This document shows, piece by piece, positions 32,958 through 41,436 of a stretch of DNA of 46,894 nt. Source of the DNA: Bacteroidales bacterium UBA5072 (GTDB lineage Bacteria > Bacteroidota > Bacteroidia > Bacteroidales > UBA10428). Made by a program: the position numbers and the translations under genes. The stretch is taken from positions 15,573 to 62,466 of the forward strand of contig DIAS01000098.1 of NCBI GenBank assembly GCA_002415855.1. The letters run 5' to 3'. Below the pieces are notes generated by a model. The model worked only from the letters and a program-made list of their open reading frames with translations, did no database searches and was not told the DNA's origin. Each line of letters starts with the position of its first letter. Within the stretch, counting starts at the first letter, position 1.

Positions 32958-34421
32958 ATGGAACAAAACGGAATGCCTGTCGTGAAATTCTTCAGTGGTA
33001 AACATATACCGGTTGAGCTGCACAAAGTTAGAATAGTACAGAAGCTTCATCTGAAAAGGATCGATGATCGTTACAGGGCTATAAATGAAGCAGGTTATAA
33101 TACCTTTTTGCTGAATACGAATGACATCTTCCTGGATATGCTGACCGACTCAGGAACCAATGCCATGAGTGACAACCAGGTGGCCTCAATGATGCAGGCC
33201 GATGATGCGTATGCAGGGTCACAGAGTTTTTACCGGATGGAAGCTGCCCTCAGGGAAGTATTCGGGAAACATTATATATTGCCGGCACACCAGGGTAGGG
33301 CAGCGGAGAATATCATTTCTCAGGCTTTCATTAAAAAGGGCGACGTGATCCCCATGAATTACCATTTCACTACCACCAAGGCACATATGGAGCTGAACGG
33401 GGGAACAATTTTTGAGATATACACGGATGAGGCGCTTAAAATAAAAAGTACCAATCCGTTCAAAGGAAACATCGATATTACCAAGCTGAGAAAGATTATT
33501 GCAGATTATGGTGCCACGAACATTCCTTTCATTCGCCTCGAGGCATCAACCAACCTGATCGGGGGACAGCCCTTTTCCATGCAGAATATGCGCGAGGTGA
33601 GAGCGGTTGCTGATCAGCACAGTATTAACATTGTGCTTGACGCCAGCCTCATTGGTGAGAACGCCTATTTTATTAAGTTGCGTGAACCCGGCTTCGCCAA
33701 CTCGCCGGTTAAGGATATACTCCGTGAAATGTGCGGACTGGCTGATATCGTTTACTTTTCCAGCCGCAAAGTGAGCTCTACGAGAGGTGGCGGGATCTGT
33801 ACCGACAGCAAAGACCTTTATATGAAAATGCGGGACCTGGTACCCTTGTATGAAGGATTCCTCACATATGGTGGTATGTCGGTCAGGGAAATTGAGGCCA
33901 TGGCTGTCGGTTTATATGAAACCCTGGATGATACGGTGATCAGTCAGTCTCCTTCCTTCATTGCTTACGCAGTTGATGAATTGGATAAGCTGGGAATACC
34001 CGTAGTTACTCCTCCGGGTGCACTGGGGTGTCATATCGATTCAATGGGCTTCTTATCGCACGTACCGCAAACGGAATATCCTGCAGGAGCACTGGCTGCT
34101 GCACTTTTCATTGCCTCTGGCTGCCGTGGTATGGAACGTGGAACCATTTCGAGCGTCCGCGACGAAAATGGCAATGATGTACTGGCAGATGTTGAATTGT
34201 TGCGTCTGGCCTTCCCAAGAAGGGTATTTACCCTGTCACAAACCATGTTCCTGATCGACCGCGTAAACTGGCTCTATCAGAACAGGGAACTTATTGGCGG
34301 ATTAAGATTTGTCGAGGAACCTCCCGTATTACGTTTCTTCCTGGGCCGGCTTGAACCTGTCAGCGACTGGCCTGCAAAACTGATCAAGAAGTACAAGGAG
34401 GATTTCGGGGATTCTTTGTAG
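32958..34421 (+). CDS. tyrosine phenol-lyase / tryptophanase family beta-eliminating lyase
   Basis: A 487-residue PLP lyase. The Schiff-base Lys is K271 (SSRKVSSTRGGG), Asp228 (VLDASLIGENAYFIK) faces the pyridine nitrogen, and the substrate-carboxylate Arg is in FPRRVFT. Two positions favour tyrosine phenol-lyase over tryptophanase: the FTTT run at 137-140 and Arg in GMERGT, which tryptophanases replace. If so it releases phenol, pyruvate and ammonia from tyrosine. Oddly, the Arg that follows Asp-x-x in both families is Leu231 here, so PLP contacts differ. Start is the ATG at 32958 behind a good promoter. A class V PLP enzyme follows 82 bp later, after a heptamer hairpin. Confidence 0.88.
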   Translation: MEQNGMPVVKFFSGKHIPVELHKVRIVQKLHLKRIDDRYRAINEAGYNTFLLNTNDIFLDMLTDSGTNAMSDNQVASMMQADDAYAGSQSFYRMEAALREVFGKHYILPAHQGRAAENIISQAFIKKGDVIPMNYHFTTTKAHMELNGGTIFEIYTDEALKIKSTNPFKGNIDITKLRKIIADYGATNIPFIRLEASTNLIGGQPFSMQNMREVRAVADQHSINIVLDASLIGENAYFIKLREPGFANSPVKDILREMCGLADIVYFSSRKVSSTRGGGICTDSKDLYMKMRDLVPLYEGFLTYGGMSVREIEAMAVGLYETLDDTVISQSPSFIAYAVDELDKLGIPVVTPPGALGCHIDSMGFLSHVPQTEYPAGALAAALFIASGCRGMERGTISSVRDENGNDVLADVELLRLAFPRRVFTLSQTMFLIDRVNWLYQNRELIGGLRFVEEPPVLRFFLGRLEPVSDWPAKLIKKYKEDFGDSL

Positions 34422-34432
34422 GAGGATGTGTA

Positions 34433-34478
34433 GTGACTGGTGACTGATGATGTTTGACAAGCAATCACCAGTCACCAG
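34433..34478. repeat. heptamer-based inverted repeat (TGACTGG type)
   Basis: Two units of TGACTGG/TGACTGA at the left (34433-34447) and their complement (TCACCAG-TCACCAG, 34465-34478) at the right form an 11-bp perfect stem, GTGACTGGTGA with TCACCAGTCAC, around a 21-base loop. There is no T-run after it, so it is not a classical terminator. It sits between the lyase stop and the start of the class V enzyme. Confidence 0.75.
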
Positions 34479-34503
34479 AAAATTAAAACCTGGTTCAGCA
34501 TAT

Positions 34504-35631
34504 ATGAACAAAACTGACTGGAACGCCGTCCGGGTGCAATTTCCTGTTTGCAGCCGCATCACATACCTGAATTCGGCAGGCGGGGCACCCATGTGTGCTG
34601 AAGCATCGAAAGAAGGCAAAAAGTACTTTGATGAAATGCTCCTCCACGGGGATGCCTGCTGGGATGAATGGCTGGCCAGGACTGATGAGGTGCGTCATAA
34701 GCTTGCTGCTTATATCGGGGCTTCGCCCGAAGAGGTAGCGTTTATGCCCAATACATCCATGGCAATGGGGATCATTGCCCAGTTGCTGAACAATTCGGGC
34801 GGCCTCCTTACTATGGAGGATGAGTTCCCGTCTTCAACTGTTCCATGGATACAACTGGGTTACCAGGTAAGTTTTGTCCTTCCCGAGCAGGGAGAATATC
34901 CGGTAAGAAACATTAAAAATGCGTTAAGACCGGAACACAAGATATTGGTTATTAGTTATGTACAGTACAAGACAGGCTACCGGCAAAAGCTGCGTGAAAT
35001 AGGAAAGTTCTGCAGGTCAAATAACCTGCTTCTCGTTGTTAACGCCACACAGGGGATGGGTGTGTTTCCTTTGGATGTATCTGCCAATGAAATTGACTTC
35101 CTTGTTTTTTCGGGATTAAAATGGGCCTGTGCGGGCTATGGCGCAGCAGGTTTATACATCAGCCGCAGGCACCTGACTGCCTTAAAAATGCCAATTGCGG
35201 GCTGGCGAAGCGTGATGTCACCGGAAAACATGAACAACAAACGGTTTGTGGTAAAAACAGAAGCGTCTGTGCTGGAGGCCGGCAGTCCCTCCTTCCCGGC
35301 AGTTTTTGCCTTGGGCGGTGCCCTGGATCTTTTTAACAGGATAGGCCCTGTAAACTGCACGAACAGGGTGCTCTATTTAAGCCGGTATCTGGAGGATCAA
35401 TTGCGTACAAATGGCTTCCCTGTAATGTATTCTTTTGAGGAGGGGAACAGATCCGGCATAATCATGCTGAGAACAGACAACGCCAAAGAAATTGTCGTTG
35501 AACTAGCCCGTAAAAATATTATGGTTTCCGCACGTGGTGAGGGATTACGGATCTCCGTGAATATATTCAACAACGAAAGCGATGTTTCAACCCTGCTGAA
35601 GAACCTACTGGCCCTGAAATCTCTTTTCTGA
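34504..35631 (+). CDS. class V aminotransferase-fold PLP enzyme (cysteine desulfurase-like)
   Basis: A 375-residue fold-type I, class V enzyme. The N-terminus has YLNSAGGAPMC, the usual start of the class. MPNTSMAMGIIAQLL binds the PLP phosphate, NATQGMGVFPLDV supplies the ring residues, and the Schiff-base Lys lies in SGLKWACAGYGAAGLYI. There is no catalytic-Cys loop of true NifS/IscS types where expected, so desulfurase activity is not assured. Related proteins are annotated isopenicillin-N epimerase-like or kynureninase-like. I start at the ATG at 34504 (MNKTDWN), not at the in-frame ATG at 34447 inside the heptamer hairpin. It probably shares a transcript with the lyase upstream. Confidence 0.83.
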   Translation: MNKTDWNAVRVQFPVCSRITYLNSAGGAPMCAEASKEGKKYFDEMLLHGDACWDEWLARTDEVRHKLAAYIGASPEEVAFMPNTSMAMGIIAQLLNNSGGLLTMEDEFPSSTVPWIQLGYQVSFVLPEQGEYPVRNIKNALRPEHKILVISYVQYKTGYRQKLREIGKFCRSNNLLLVVNATQGMGVFPLDVSANEIDFLVFSGLKWACAGYGAAGLYISRRHLTALKMPIAGWRSVMSPENMNNKRFVVKTEASVLEAGSPSFPAVFALGGALDLFNRIGPVNCTNRVLYLSRYLEDQLRTNGFPVMYSFEEGNRSGIIMLRTDNAKEIVVELARKNIMVSARGEGLRISVNIFNNESDVSTLLKNLLALKSLF

Positions 35632-35635
35632 CCGA

Positions 35636-35649
35636 AACCTACAACCTAC
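35636..35649. repeat. heptamer repeat (AACCTAC type), 2 copies
   Basis: Two exact AACCTAC units lie between converging stops and overlap the TAG stop (complement at 35646-35648) of the minus-strand dehydrogenase. The unit is the same as at positions 1-25, which also abuts a stop codon. Confidence 0.55.
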
Positions 35650-36692
35650 ATCCTTTCCCTGAAATCAATCATGGCCTTCATCACCCCGTCGCGGTATGCT
35701 GCTACGGTTTCAAATGCTTCCGGCGTGTTCCTGAATCCAAACCGGTGCGTGACCATTGACCTGACCTTGATCCTGCCCTCGGCAATGTAACGCAGGGATG
35801 CTTCCACACAATCCACCTGACGCCTGATATGCTGGATTACAATTTCTTTCCGCCGTCCCACATCGACGGGCATCAGCCAGTGATCGAATTCGGGTATTCC
35901 AACAACCACAAGTTTACCGCCCGGCTTTAGCAATTCAAAGGCCTGGCGAAAAGCCTCTTGCTGGCCGCAACATTCAAAAACAGTATCTAGCATCAATGGC
36001 TCCTGCTGAAGGATGATACGATTGACATCTTCATGGTCAATGTTCCCTGTCCAGTCTGCTCCTGCCTGTTTAACGCATTGGAGGCGTCCGTCTATCTTAT
36101 CTGTCATGTAAATCTTCTGAGCGCCAACCATTCTTGCAGCAAGCATAACACTCATGCCGATCGGGCCTGACCCCAGGATGGCCATTCTGGATCCTTCGGA
36201 AAGTACTGATTTCCTGACAGCATATACGCCAATGGCGAGAGGCTCCGATATGGCAGCCTCATCAAAGGTCAATTCAGGCCTGATAGGGAAACAACTTGTC
36301 TCGGGCATAACCAGGTATTCCGAAAGACAACCTTCGGCCTGGCCGGGACAACCCAAAAACCGAAGCTTTCGGCATGTATGATGGCGTCCGGCCAAACACT
36401 GATCACAATCCCAGCATGGCATGGCAGGTTCAATGGCAATTCGGTCACCGGGTCTGACCCTTGTGACAGCCGGGCCCGTCTCTACAACTGTACCGGCACC
36501 CTCATGTCCCAACGTGAACGGATATTTTACTACCTGGCTGCCAATCCTGCCCTGTGTGTAATAATGGATATCTGAACCACAGACACCAACCACCTCCATC
36601 CTGATTTTGACACTGAGATCATCAGAAAGAACAGGTTCCGGAATTTCAATAATTTCCATCCGACGGAGGCCGGTTAACATCATTGCTTTCAT
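35646..36692 (-). CDS. zinc-dependent polyol (sorbitol/xylitol-type) dehydrogenase
   Basis: A 348-residue medium-chain dehydrogenase. Catalytic zinc ligands are visible: Cys38 (GVCGSDIHYY), His63-Glu64 (LGHEGAG) and Glu150 (ISEPLA). Four Cys at 93, 96, 99 and 107 build the structural zinc site. The Rossmann loop LGSGPIGM at 173-180 is followed by an Asp-ended second strand (YMTDKID), favouring NAD+. The CGSDIHYY segment is typical of sorbitol and xylitol dehydrogenases, so oxidation of a sugar alcohol to a ketose is likely, though threonine dehydrogenase-like members look similar. It converges with the class V PLP gene, with 14 bp between stops. Confidence 0.85.
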   Translation of the reverse strand: MKAMMLTGLRRMEIIEIPEPVLSDDLSVKIRMEVVGVCGSDIHYYTQGRIGSQVVKYPFTLGHEGAGTVVETGPAVTRVRPGDRIAIEPAMPCWDCDQCLAGRHHTCRKLRFLGCPGQAEGCLSEYLVMPETSCFPIRPELTFDEAAISEPLAIGVYAVRKSVLSEGSRMAILGSGPIGMSVMLAARMVGAQKIYMTDKIDGRLQCVKQAGADWTGNIDHEDVNRIILQQEPLMLDTVFECCGQQEAFRQAFELLKPGGKLVVVGIPEFDHWLMPVDVGRRKEIVIQHIRRQVDCVEASLRYIAEGRIKVRSMVTHRFGFRNTPEAFETVAAYRDGVMKAMIDFRERM

Positions 36693-36713
36693 AAATGTTC
36701 AACGTTTATGCAG

Positions 36714-36721
36714 CAAAATTA
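36714..36721 (-). promoter_or_regulatory. -7 box of the dehydrogenase promoter
   Basis: On the minus strand TAATTTTG is an exact TAnnTTTG, 21 bases before the start codon. The surrounding GCAGCAAAATTA (plus strand) is shared with the rfbA promoter region at 45984-45994. A -33 box is not clear. Confidence 0.4.
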
Positions 36722-36854
36722 CAATATTCAACGAATATTGGGCATATCTCCGGAATTCGCGCTTTTGCAATACAAATCGGAAAGCAGTTTTTAACTTTCA
36801 ATTAGGCAGGATTATCTTGAATTGGAGGAATCTTAAATTCAAGATCAACGCACA

Positions 36855-37235
36855 TCAGGAGGCTTTCAGAAAATCAGCAGGTAGTTGAAGTATTTCTTCC
36901 ACGGCATGTGTGAAACCATGCAGATCAAGCGGTTTGTTGAAGGTTCCCTGTATTCCGAGTTTCTTTGCCATATACAAATAAAAGGGCTCGCCACCGCTGA
37001 TCGCGAGGATCTTTATTTCAGGATAGGTACGTTTTACCTCCAGGATCATCTCGATACCTTCCATTTTTGGCATAATGATATCTGTAATAATCAAATCGTA
37101 TTTCTTCTCGGATATTTTACTGAGCCCTTCACTGCCATCACCGGCTTCATCAAACTCAACTGCAGCCTGATTAAATAAATTGACAATCAGTTTCCTCATC
37201 ATGACATTGTCATCCACCACAAGAATTCTTTTCAT
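36855..37235 (-). CDS. single-domain response regulator receiver
   Basis: A 126-residue CheY-like protein with Asp8-Asp9, phosphoacceptor Asp52 (LIITDIIMP), Ser at the conserved switch position (LAISGG) and Lys in FNKP. There is no output domain, so it acts by protein contact or in a phosphorelay. No histidine kinase lies in the window. A second lone receiver begins 202 bp upstream on the same strand. Confidence 0.93.
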   Translation of the reverse strand: MKRILVVDDNVMMRKLIVNLFNQAAVEFDEAGDGSEGLSKISEKKYDLIITDIIMPKMEGIEMILEVKRTYPEIKILAISGGEPFYLYMAKKLGIQGTFNKPLDLHGFTHAVEEILQLPADFLKAS

Positions 37236-37387
37236 ACATTCAGTCTTATAAATACATCAGGTTACCGGACAATGGTTAGTTCTTGTATTTTAGCTTAATT
37301 AACGTATTTCACGCCAATAGGTTAATTATTGTTAAGGAATTGAGGCTTTTCTTTGATCAAATGACATTATTCCCGGACAAATGAACG

Positions 37388-37411
37388 AAAAAACCGGTCA
37401 ACGGACCGGTT
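37388..37411 (-). terminator. hairpin terminator after the second receiver gene
   Basis: An 8-bp stem (AACCGGTC 37392-37399 with GACCGGTT 37404-37411) with an AACG loop lies 26 bp after the stop at 37438. On the minus strand it runs into six T, two of them in the stem, so it is a modest intrinsic terminator. Confidence 0.6.
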
Positions 37412-37437
37412 CATCACAATAACTTTGTCAGAAATAC

Positions 37438-37815
37438 CTAGGCTTTATCAAGCACCTGTTCAACCAGGTTCACAAGATATTGAATATCAATAGGTTTACG
37501 CAGAAAATCGACTGCATCAAGGTCTTTGATTTTGACGAGGTTCTCATCATCAGTGTTCACTGCCGAAATCACTATTACAGGCGTCTTTTTCGTTCTCTCA
37601 TCGAGCCTTAGCTGTTCCAGAAAATCAAAACCACTGATTTTGGGCATTAACAGATCCAACAGGATAAGATCCGGCAGCTGCTTCTCAATGCGTGCATATG
37701 CGTCCTTTGCATTCATGGCCGTTTCTATCTGGTAGCCTTTTTCTGACAGCACGGCATCAAGTAATACTACGTTTGTTGTGGAGTCATCAATTACCAGTAT
37801 CCTGGATTGTTTCAT
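37438..37815 (-). CDS. single-domain response regulator receiver
   Basis: A 125-residue receiver with Asp10-Asp11, phosphoacceptor Asp54 (LILLDLLMP), Ser in VIVISAV and Lys in LRKPID. No output domain follows. The sequence differs clearly from the other receiver nearby, so the pair is not a recent duplication. It is divergent from the jelly-roll/PHP lipoprotein gene, with about 160 bp between. Partner kinase unknown. Confidence 0.93.
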   Translation of the reverse strand: MKQSRILVIDDSTTNVVLLDAVLSEKGYQIETAMNAKDAYARIEKQLPDLILLDLLMPKISGFDFLEQLRLDERTKKTPVIVISAVNTDDENLVKIKDLDAVDFLRKPIDIQYLVNLVEQVLDKA

Positions 37816-37973
37816 GATCAGTCAACTGTTTTGGTAATGAAAGGTCTAAGATAGTAATTTTATTCTGAAGCCGTAAAAGGAGATTTGAAAGATTTTGCAC
37901 CACCGAAATTCGATTCATGGGTACATCCGTAAGTGATAAAGTATTATATTCGGAACCTTTAAATATTAAAATC

Positions 37974-39437
37974 ATGAAGTTAGAAAACGTTTTTTCAGGC
38001 TTATCCGCAGTCATGCTGGTGATGATCTTCACAGCCTGCGGGCCACAGATAAAGAAGGGTGAAAGTATACAGGCGGGTAAAGGATTGGTTCAACGGTACT
38101 GGAACGTAAACAACGCAGCGCTGAGAGGCGATACCGTTATTCTGGGCAATTCGTCTGACAGGATTGTTTCAAAGTTCAAGGTCAGGGATTTTATGTTATC
38201 CGTAAATCTTTTTACCACGCAGGGTGCTGACGGAACATTGGCATTCCATACGGGTACTGGTGAAGACGGTGAGGATACTGGTTATAGCGTAATGATCAAT
38301 AATTCTGATTACCGGCAGGGTAGTCCTGAAAAAACCGGAAGCCTTACACGGATCAGAAATAACTATGTGCGGACCGTCCATGATGACAAATGGTTTAACC
38401 TCCGGCTGGAGGTACGCGGTAATCATATCTGCACGTATGTAAATGATAAAATTATCAGCGAGTATAGACAGCCCAACAATCCAGCCAGGGTTGAGGGACT
38501 TGAAGGAATGATTCTGTCTGATGGCAGGCTGGTTCTGAAGAAGACCAGCAATGCCGGACAGATTCTTATTGGGGACATCCGGATTGAATCATTTGATACC
38601 AGTATGAATATGGAGATAGATACGACTTTCATTTCTGACAGCACTGGTGAGATGCTTACCCTTTTAAACCAGCTGGGCTTTCCCGTCATTGATTACCACG
38701 GACATCTAAAAGGAGGGCTTACCGTTGCGGAGATTTGCAGCCACGGAAGAGCAATGGGTTACAATTATGGCATTGCTCCCAATTGCGGTTTGAACTTCCC
38801 GGTTACCAATGATTCATCACTCCTGGCATATTATGTTGAAATGGCTGATGAGCCTGTATTTAAAGCTATGCAATGTGAAGGACGTGAATGGATTACACTT
38901 TTTTCTCCTGAAGTCATCGCCAGGTACGATTACATCTTTACAGATGCGATGACCTGGACTGATCACAAAGGACGCCGTATGCGTCTCTGGATACCCGAAG
39001 AGACATTTGTGGACCAGGAACAACAATTTATGGAAATGCTGGTCGGCAAGATTGAAGCTGAACTGTCACAGGAACCTGTAGATGTATATGTTAACCCGAC
39101 ATACCTGCCTGAAATTATCGCCGGTGATTATGACCGCCTGTGGACTCCTGAGCGGATGGACCGAGTAATAAAGGTCCTGGTTGAAAATGATGTTGCCCTG
39201 GAGATTAACGCACGCTTCAGAATTCCCAGCCTTGCCTTTGTTAAAAGGGCAAAAGCAGCAGGTGTCAAGTTTACACTGGGTACAAATAATGCCGGCAATA
39301 CCGACCTGGGCCGGCTCGAATACAGCCTGCAGGTAATCAGGAAAGCTGGAATAACAGCTGAAGACATGTTCTTCCCCAGGCCTTCGGGGGACAAAAAAGT
39401 ACTGATAAAAGGTCTTCCGGCAAAGATTACCGGTTAA
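37974..39437 (+). CDS. lipoprotein fusing a DUF1080-like jelly-roll to a PHP-like metal-binding domain
   Basis: A 487-residue lipoprotein (lipobox FTAC, Cys22). Residues about 35-215 read as a concanavalin-like sandwich of the DUF1080/3-keto-disaccharide hydrolase type (YWNVNNAALRGDTVILGN, DDKWFNLRLEVRGNHICTYVNDK, GQILIGDIRIESF). Residues about 230 to the end begin PVIDYHGHLKGGLT, a D-x-H-x-H motif of PHP-type phosphoesterases or amidohydrolases, and continue with LEINARFRIPSLAFVKRAKAAGVKFTLGTNN, the late strands of that barrel. It probably acts at the cell envelope on a sugar-derived substrate. Start is the ATG at 37974; the frame is open from 37917, but that part would put the signal 19 residues in. 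Confidence 0.75.
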   Translation: MKLENVFSGLSAVMLVMIFTACGPQIKKGESIQAGKGLVQRYWNVNNAALRGDTVILGNSSDRIVSKFKVRDFMLSVNLFTTQGADGTLAFHTGTGEDGEDTGYSVMINNSDYRQGSPEKTGSLTRIRNNYVRTVHDDKWFNLRLEVRGNHICTYVNDKIISEYRQPNNPARVEGLEGMILSDGRLVLKKTSNAGQILIGDIRIESFDTSMNMEIDTTFISDSTGEMLTLLNQLGFPVIDYHGHLKGGLTVAEICSHGRAMGYNYGIAPNCGLNFPVTNDSSLLAYYVEMADEPVFKAMQCEGREWITLFSPEVIARYDYIFTDAMTWTDHKGRRMRLWIPEETFVDQEQQFMEMLVGKIEAELSQEPVDVYVNPTYLPEIIAGDYDRLWTPERMDRVIKVLVENDVALEINARFRIPSLAFVKRAKAAGVKFTLGTNNAGNTDLGRLEYSLQVIRKAGITAEDMFFPRPSGDKKVLIKGLPAKITG

Positions 39438-39512
39438 CTTTGCAACCTGTATTTTTAAATGCATTTTATTTGCACTTTTGCAAAAAAATCAACAGCATAA
39501 ATAATTAAACGG

Positions 39513-41405
39513 ATGAGAAAATGGCGCATTGAAGACTCAGCTGAGTTGTACAATATTCAGGGCTGGGGTGTAAACTACTTCTCAATTAATGAAAAGGGCC
39601 ATGTTGTTGTTTCACCCCGAAAAGACGGTGTTAAGGTTGACCTGCGCGAACTGGTGGATGAGCTTTCTTTACGGGATGTTTCGGCACCTATGCTTATTCG
39701 TTTTCCGGATATCCTCGATAACCGTATCGAAAAGATGTCAAAAAGTTTTGTTATCGCTGCTGAAGAGTATGGATATAAAGGACAGAATTTCATTATCTAT
39801 CCTATTAAAGTGAACCAGATGCGGCCTGTGGTTGAAGAAATTGTCAGCCATGGTAAAAAGTTCAACATCGGCCTGGAAGCCGGTTCCAAACCGGAACTTC
39901 ATGCCGTTATCGCCATTAATGCCGACAGTGATTCCCTGATCATCTGCAATGGATACAAGGATGAGGATTACGTGGAACTTGCACTGCTGGCTCAAAAAAT
40001 GGGCAAACGTATCTTTCTGGTTGTTGAGAAGCTCAATGAACTAAAGCTCATTGCCAGTGTTTCACGCCGCCTGAAAATAAAACCCAATTTGGGAATTCGC
40101 ATAAAACTCGCCAGCACAGGCAGCGGTAAATGGGAAGATTCAGGCGGGGACGTCAGTAAATTCGGACTGACTTCAAGTGAGGTACTCGAAGCCATGGACT
40201 TTCTTGAAAGAAATAAGATGAAGGACTGCCTCCGGCTTGTCCACTTCCACATCGGCAGTCAGGTAACAAAGATCAGACGCATTAAGGTTGCTTTGCGTGA
40301 AGCTTCTGAATTTTACGTCCAGCTTCATAAGAATGGCTTTAATATCGAATTTGTTGATATTGGAGGAGGGCTTGGCGTGGATTATGACGGCACACGGTCT
40401 CCCAACAGCGAAAGCAGCGTTAATTACAGTATGCAGGAGTATGTCAATGATTCCATATCTACTGTTGTAGATGCCAGTGACAGGAATAATATACCCCATC
40501 CCAACATCATCACCGAATCGGGACGTTCACTCACCGCCCATCATTCAGTCCTCGTTTTCGAGGTGCTCGAAGCTACAACCCTGCCGGAATGGAATGATGA
40601 GGATCAGCCAGGTCCGGATGACCATGAGCTCGTACAGGAGCTGTATTCCTTATGGGACAGGCTTAACCAGCCAGGCATGCTGGAGACTTGGCATGATGCA
40701 CAACAGATAAGGGAGGAAGCACTCGACAGGTTTAGCCTCGGATTGCTGGATATAAGAACCCGGGCTCAGATTGAAAGATTATTCTGGTCCATTGCTCGTG
40801 AACTGCACCAGATGGCTAATGAAACCAAACACACTTCCGAAGAATTGCGTCATCTGCCAAAAATCTTATCGGATAAATACTTCTGTAATTTCTCACTGTT
40901 CCAGTCAATGCCGGATTCATGGGCTATCGATCAGATATTCCCGATAGTTCCTTTACAGCGTCTCGATGAGAAACCTTTACGTGCTGCCACCCTCCAGGAT
41001 ATAACCTGTGATTCGGACGGCAAAATCGATAATTTTATTTCCACCCGGAACTTTTCCTATTACCTGCCTGTTCATGCCCTTAAGCCAAAAGAGTCCTATT
41101 ACCTCGGTGTATTTCTGGTAGGAGCCTACCAGGAAATCCTCGGGGACCTGCATAACCTGTTCGGAGACACGAATGCTGTTCATGTTTCCGTTACCGATGA
41201 CGGATATGAGATCGATCAGATTATTGACGGCGAAACTGTGGCTGAGGTACTGGATTATGTGCAGTACAATGCTAAGAAACTGGTAAGGACGGTGGAGACC
41301 TGGGTGACTTCTGCGGTCAAATCTGGCATTATTACGGCAGAAGAAGGCAAGGAATTTCTCTCAAATTACAGGTCAGGACTATATGGTTATACCTACCTTG
41401 AATAG
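39513..41405 (+). CDS. speA: biosynthetic arginine decarboxylase
   Basis: A 630-residue PLP enzyme of the alanine-racemase fold that decarboxylates arginine to agmatine, the first step of putrescine synthesis by this route. The N-terminal RIEDSAELYNIQGWG and the PLP Lys99 in IIYPIKVNQ are family hallmarks. VHFHIGSQ and EFVDIGGGLGVDYDG bind the cofactor phosphate, and the C-terminal NLFGDTNAVHV segment is conserved. Length is normal. A box CACTTTTG at 39473-39480 is one mismatch from TAnnTTTG, but its -33 partner is not evident. No agmatine deiminase or ureohydrolase is next to it. Confidence 0.95.
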   Translation: MRKWRIEDSAELYNIQGWGVNYFSINEKGHVVVSPRKDGVKVDLRELVDELSLRDVSAPMLIRFPDILDNRIEKMSKSFVIAAEEYGYKGQNFIIYPIKVNQMRPVVEEIVSHGKKFNIGLEAGSKPELHAVIAINADSDSLIICNGYKDEDYVELALLAQKMGKRIFLVVEKLNELKLIASVSRRLKIKPNLGIRIKLASTGSGKWEDSGGDVSKFGLTSSEVLEAMDFLERNKMKDCLRLVHFHIGSQVTKIRRIKVALREASEFYVQLHKNGFNIEFVDIGGGLGVDYDGTRSPNSESSVNYSMQEYVNDSISTVVDASDRNNIPHPNIITESGRSLTAHHSVLVFEVLEATTLPEWNDEDQPGPDDHELVQELYSLWDRLNQPGMLETWHDAQQIREEALDRFSLGLLDIRTRAQIERLFWSIARELHQMANETKHTSEELRHLPKILSDKYFCNFSLFQSMPDSWAIDQIFPIVPLQRLDEKPLRAATLQDITCDSDGKIDNFISTRNFSYYLPVHALKPKESYYLGVFLVGAYQEILGDLHNLFGDTNAVHVSVTDDGYEIDQIIDGETVAEVLDYVQYNAKKLVRTVETWVTSAVKSGIITAEEGKEFLSNYRSGLYGYTYLE

Positions 41406-41436
41406 CCGGTTTCGTTGTCAGGTAAAGTGATTTGCT

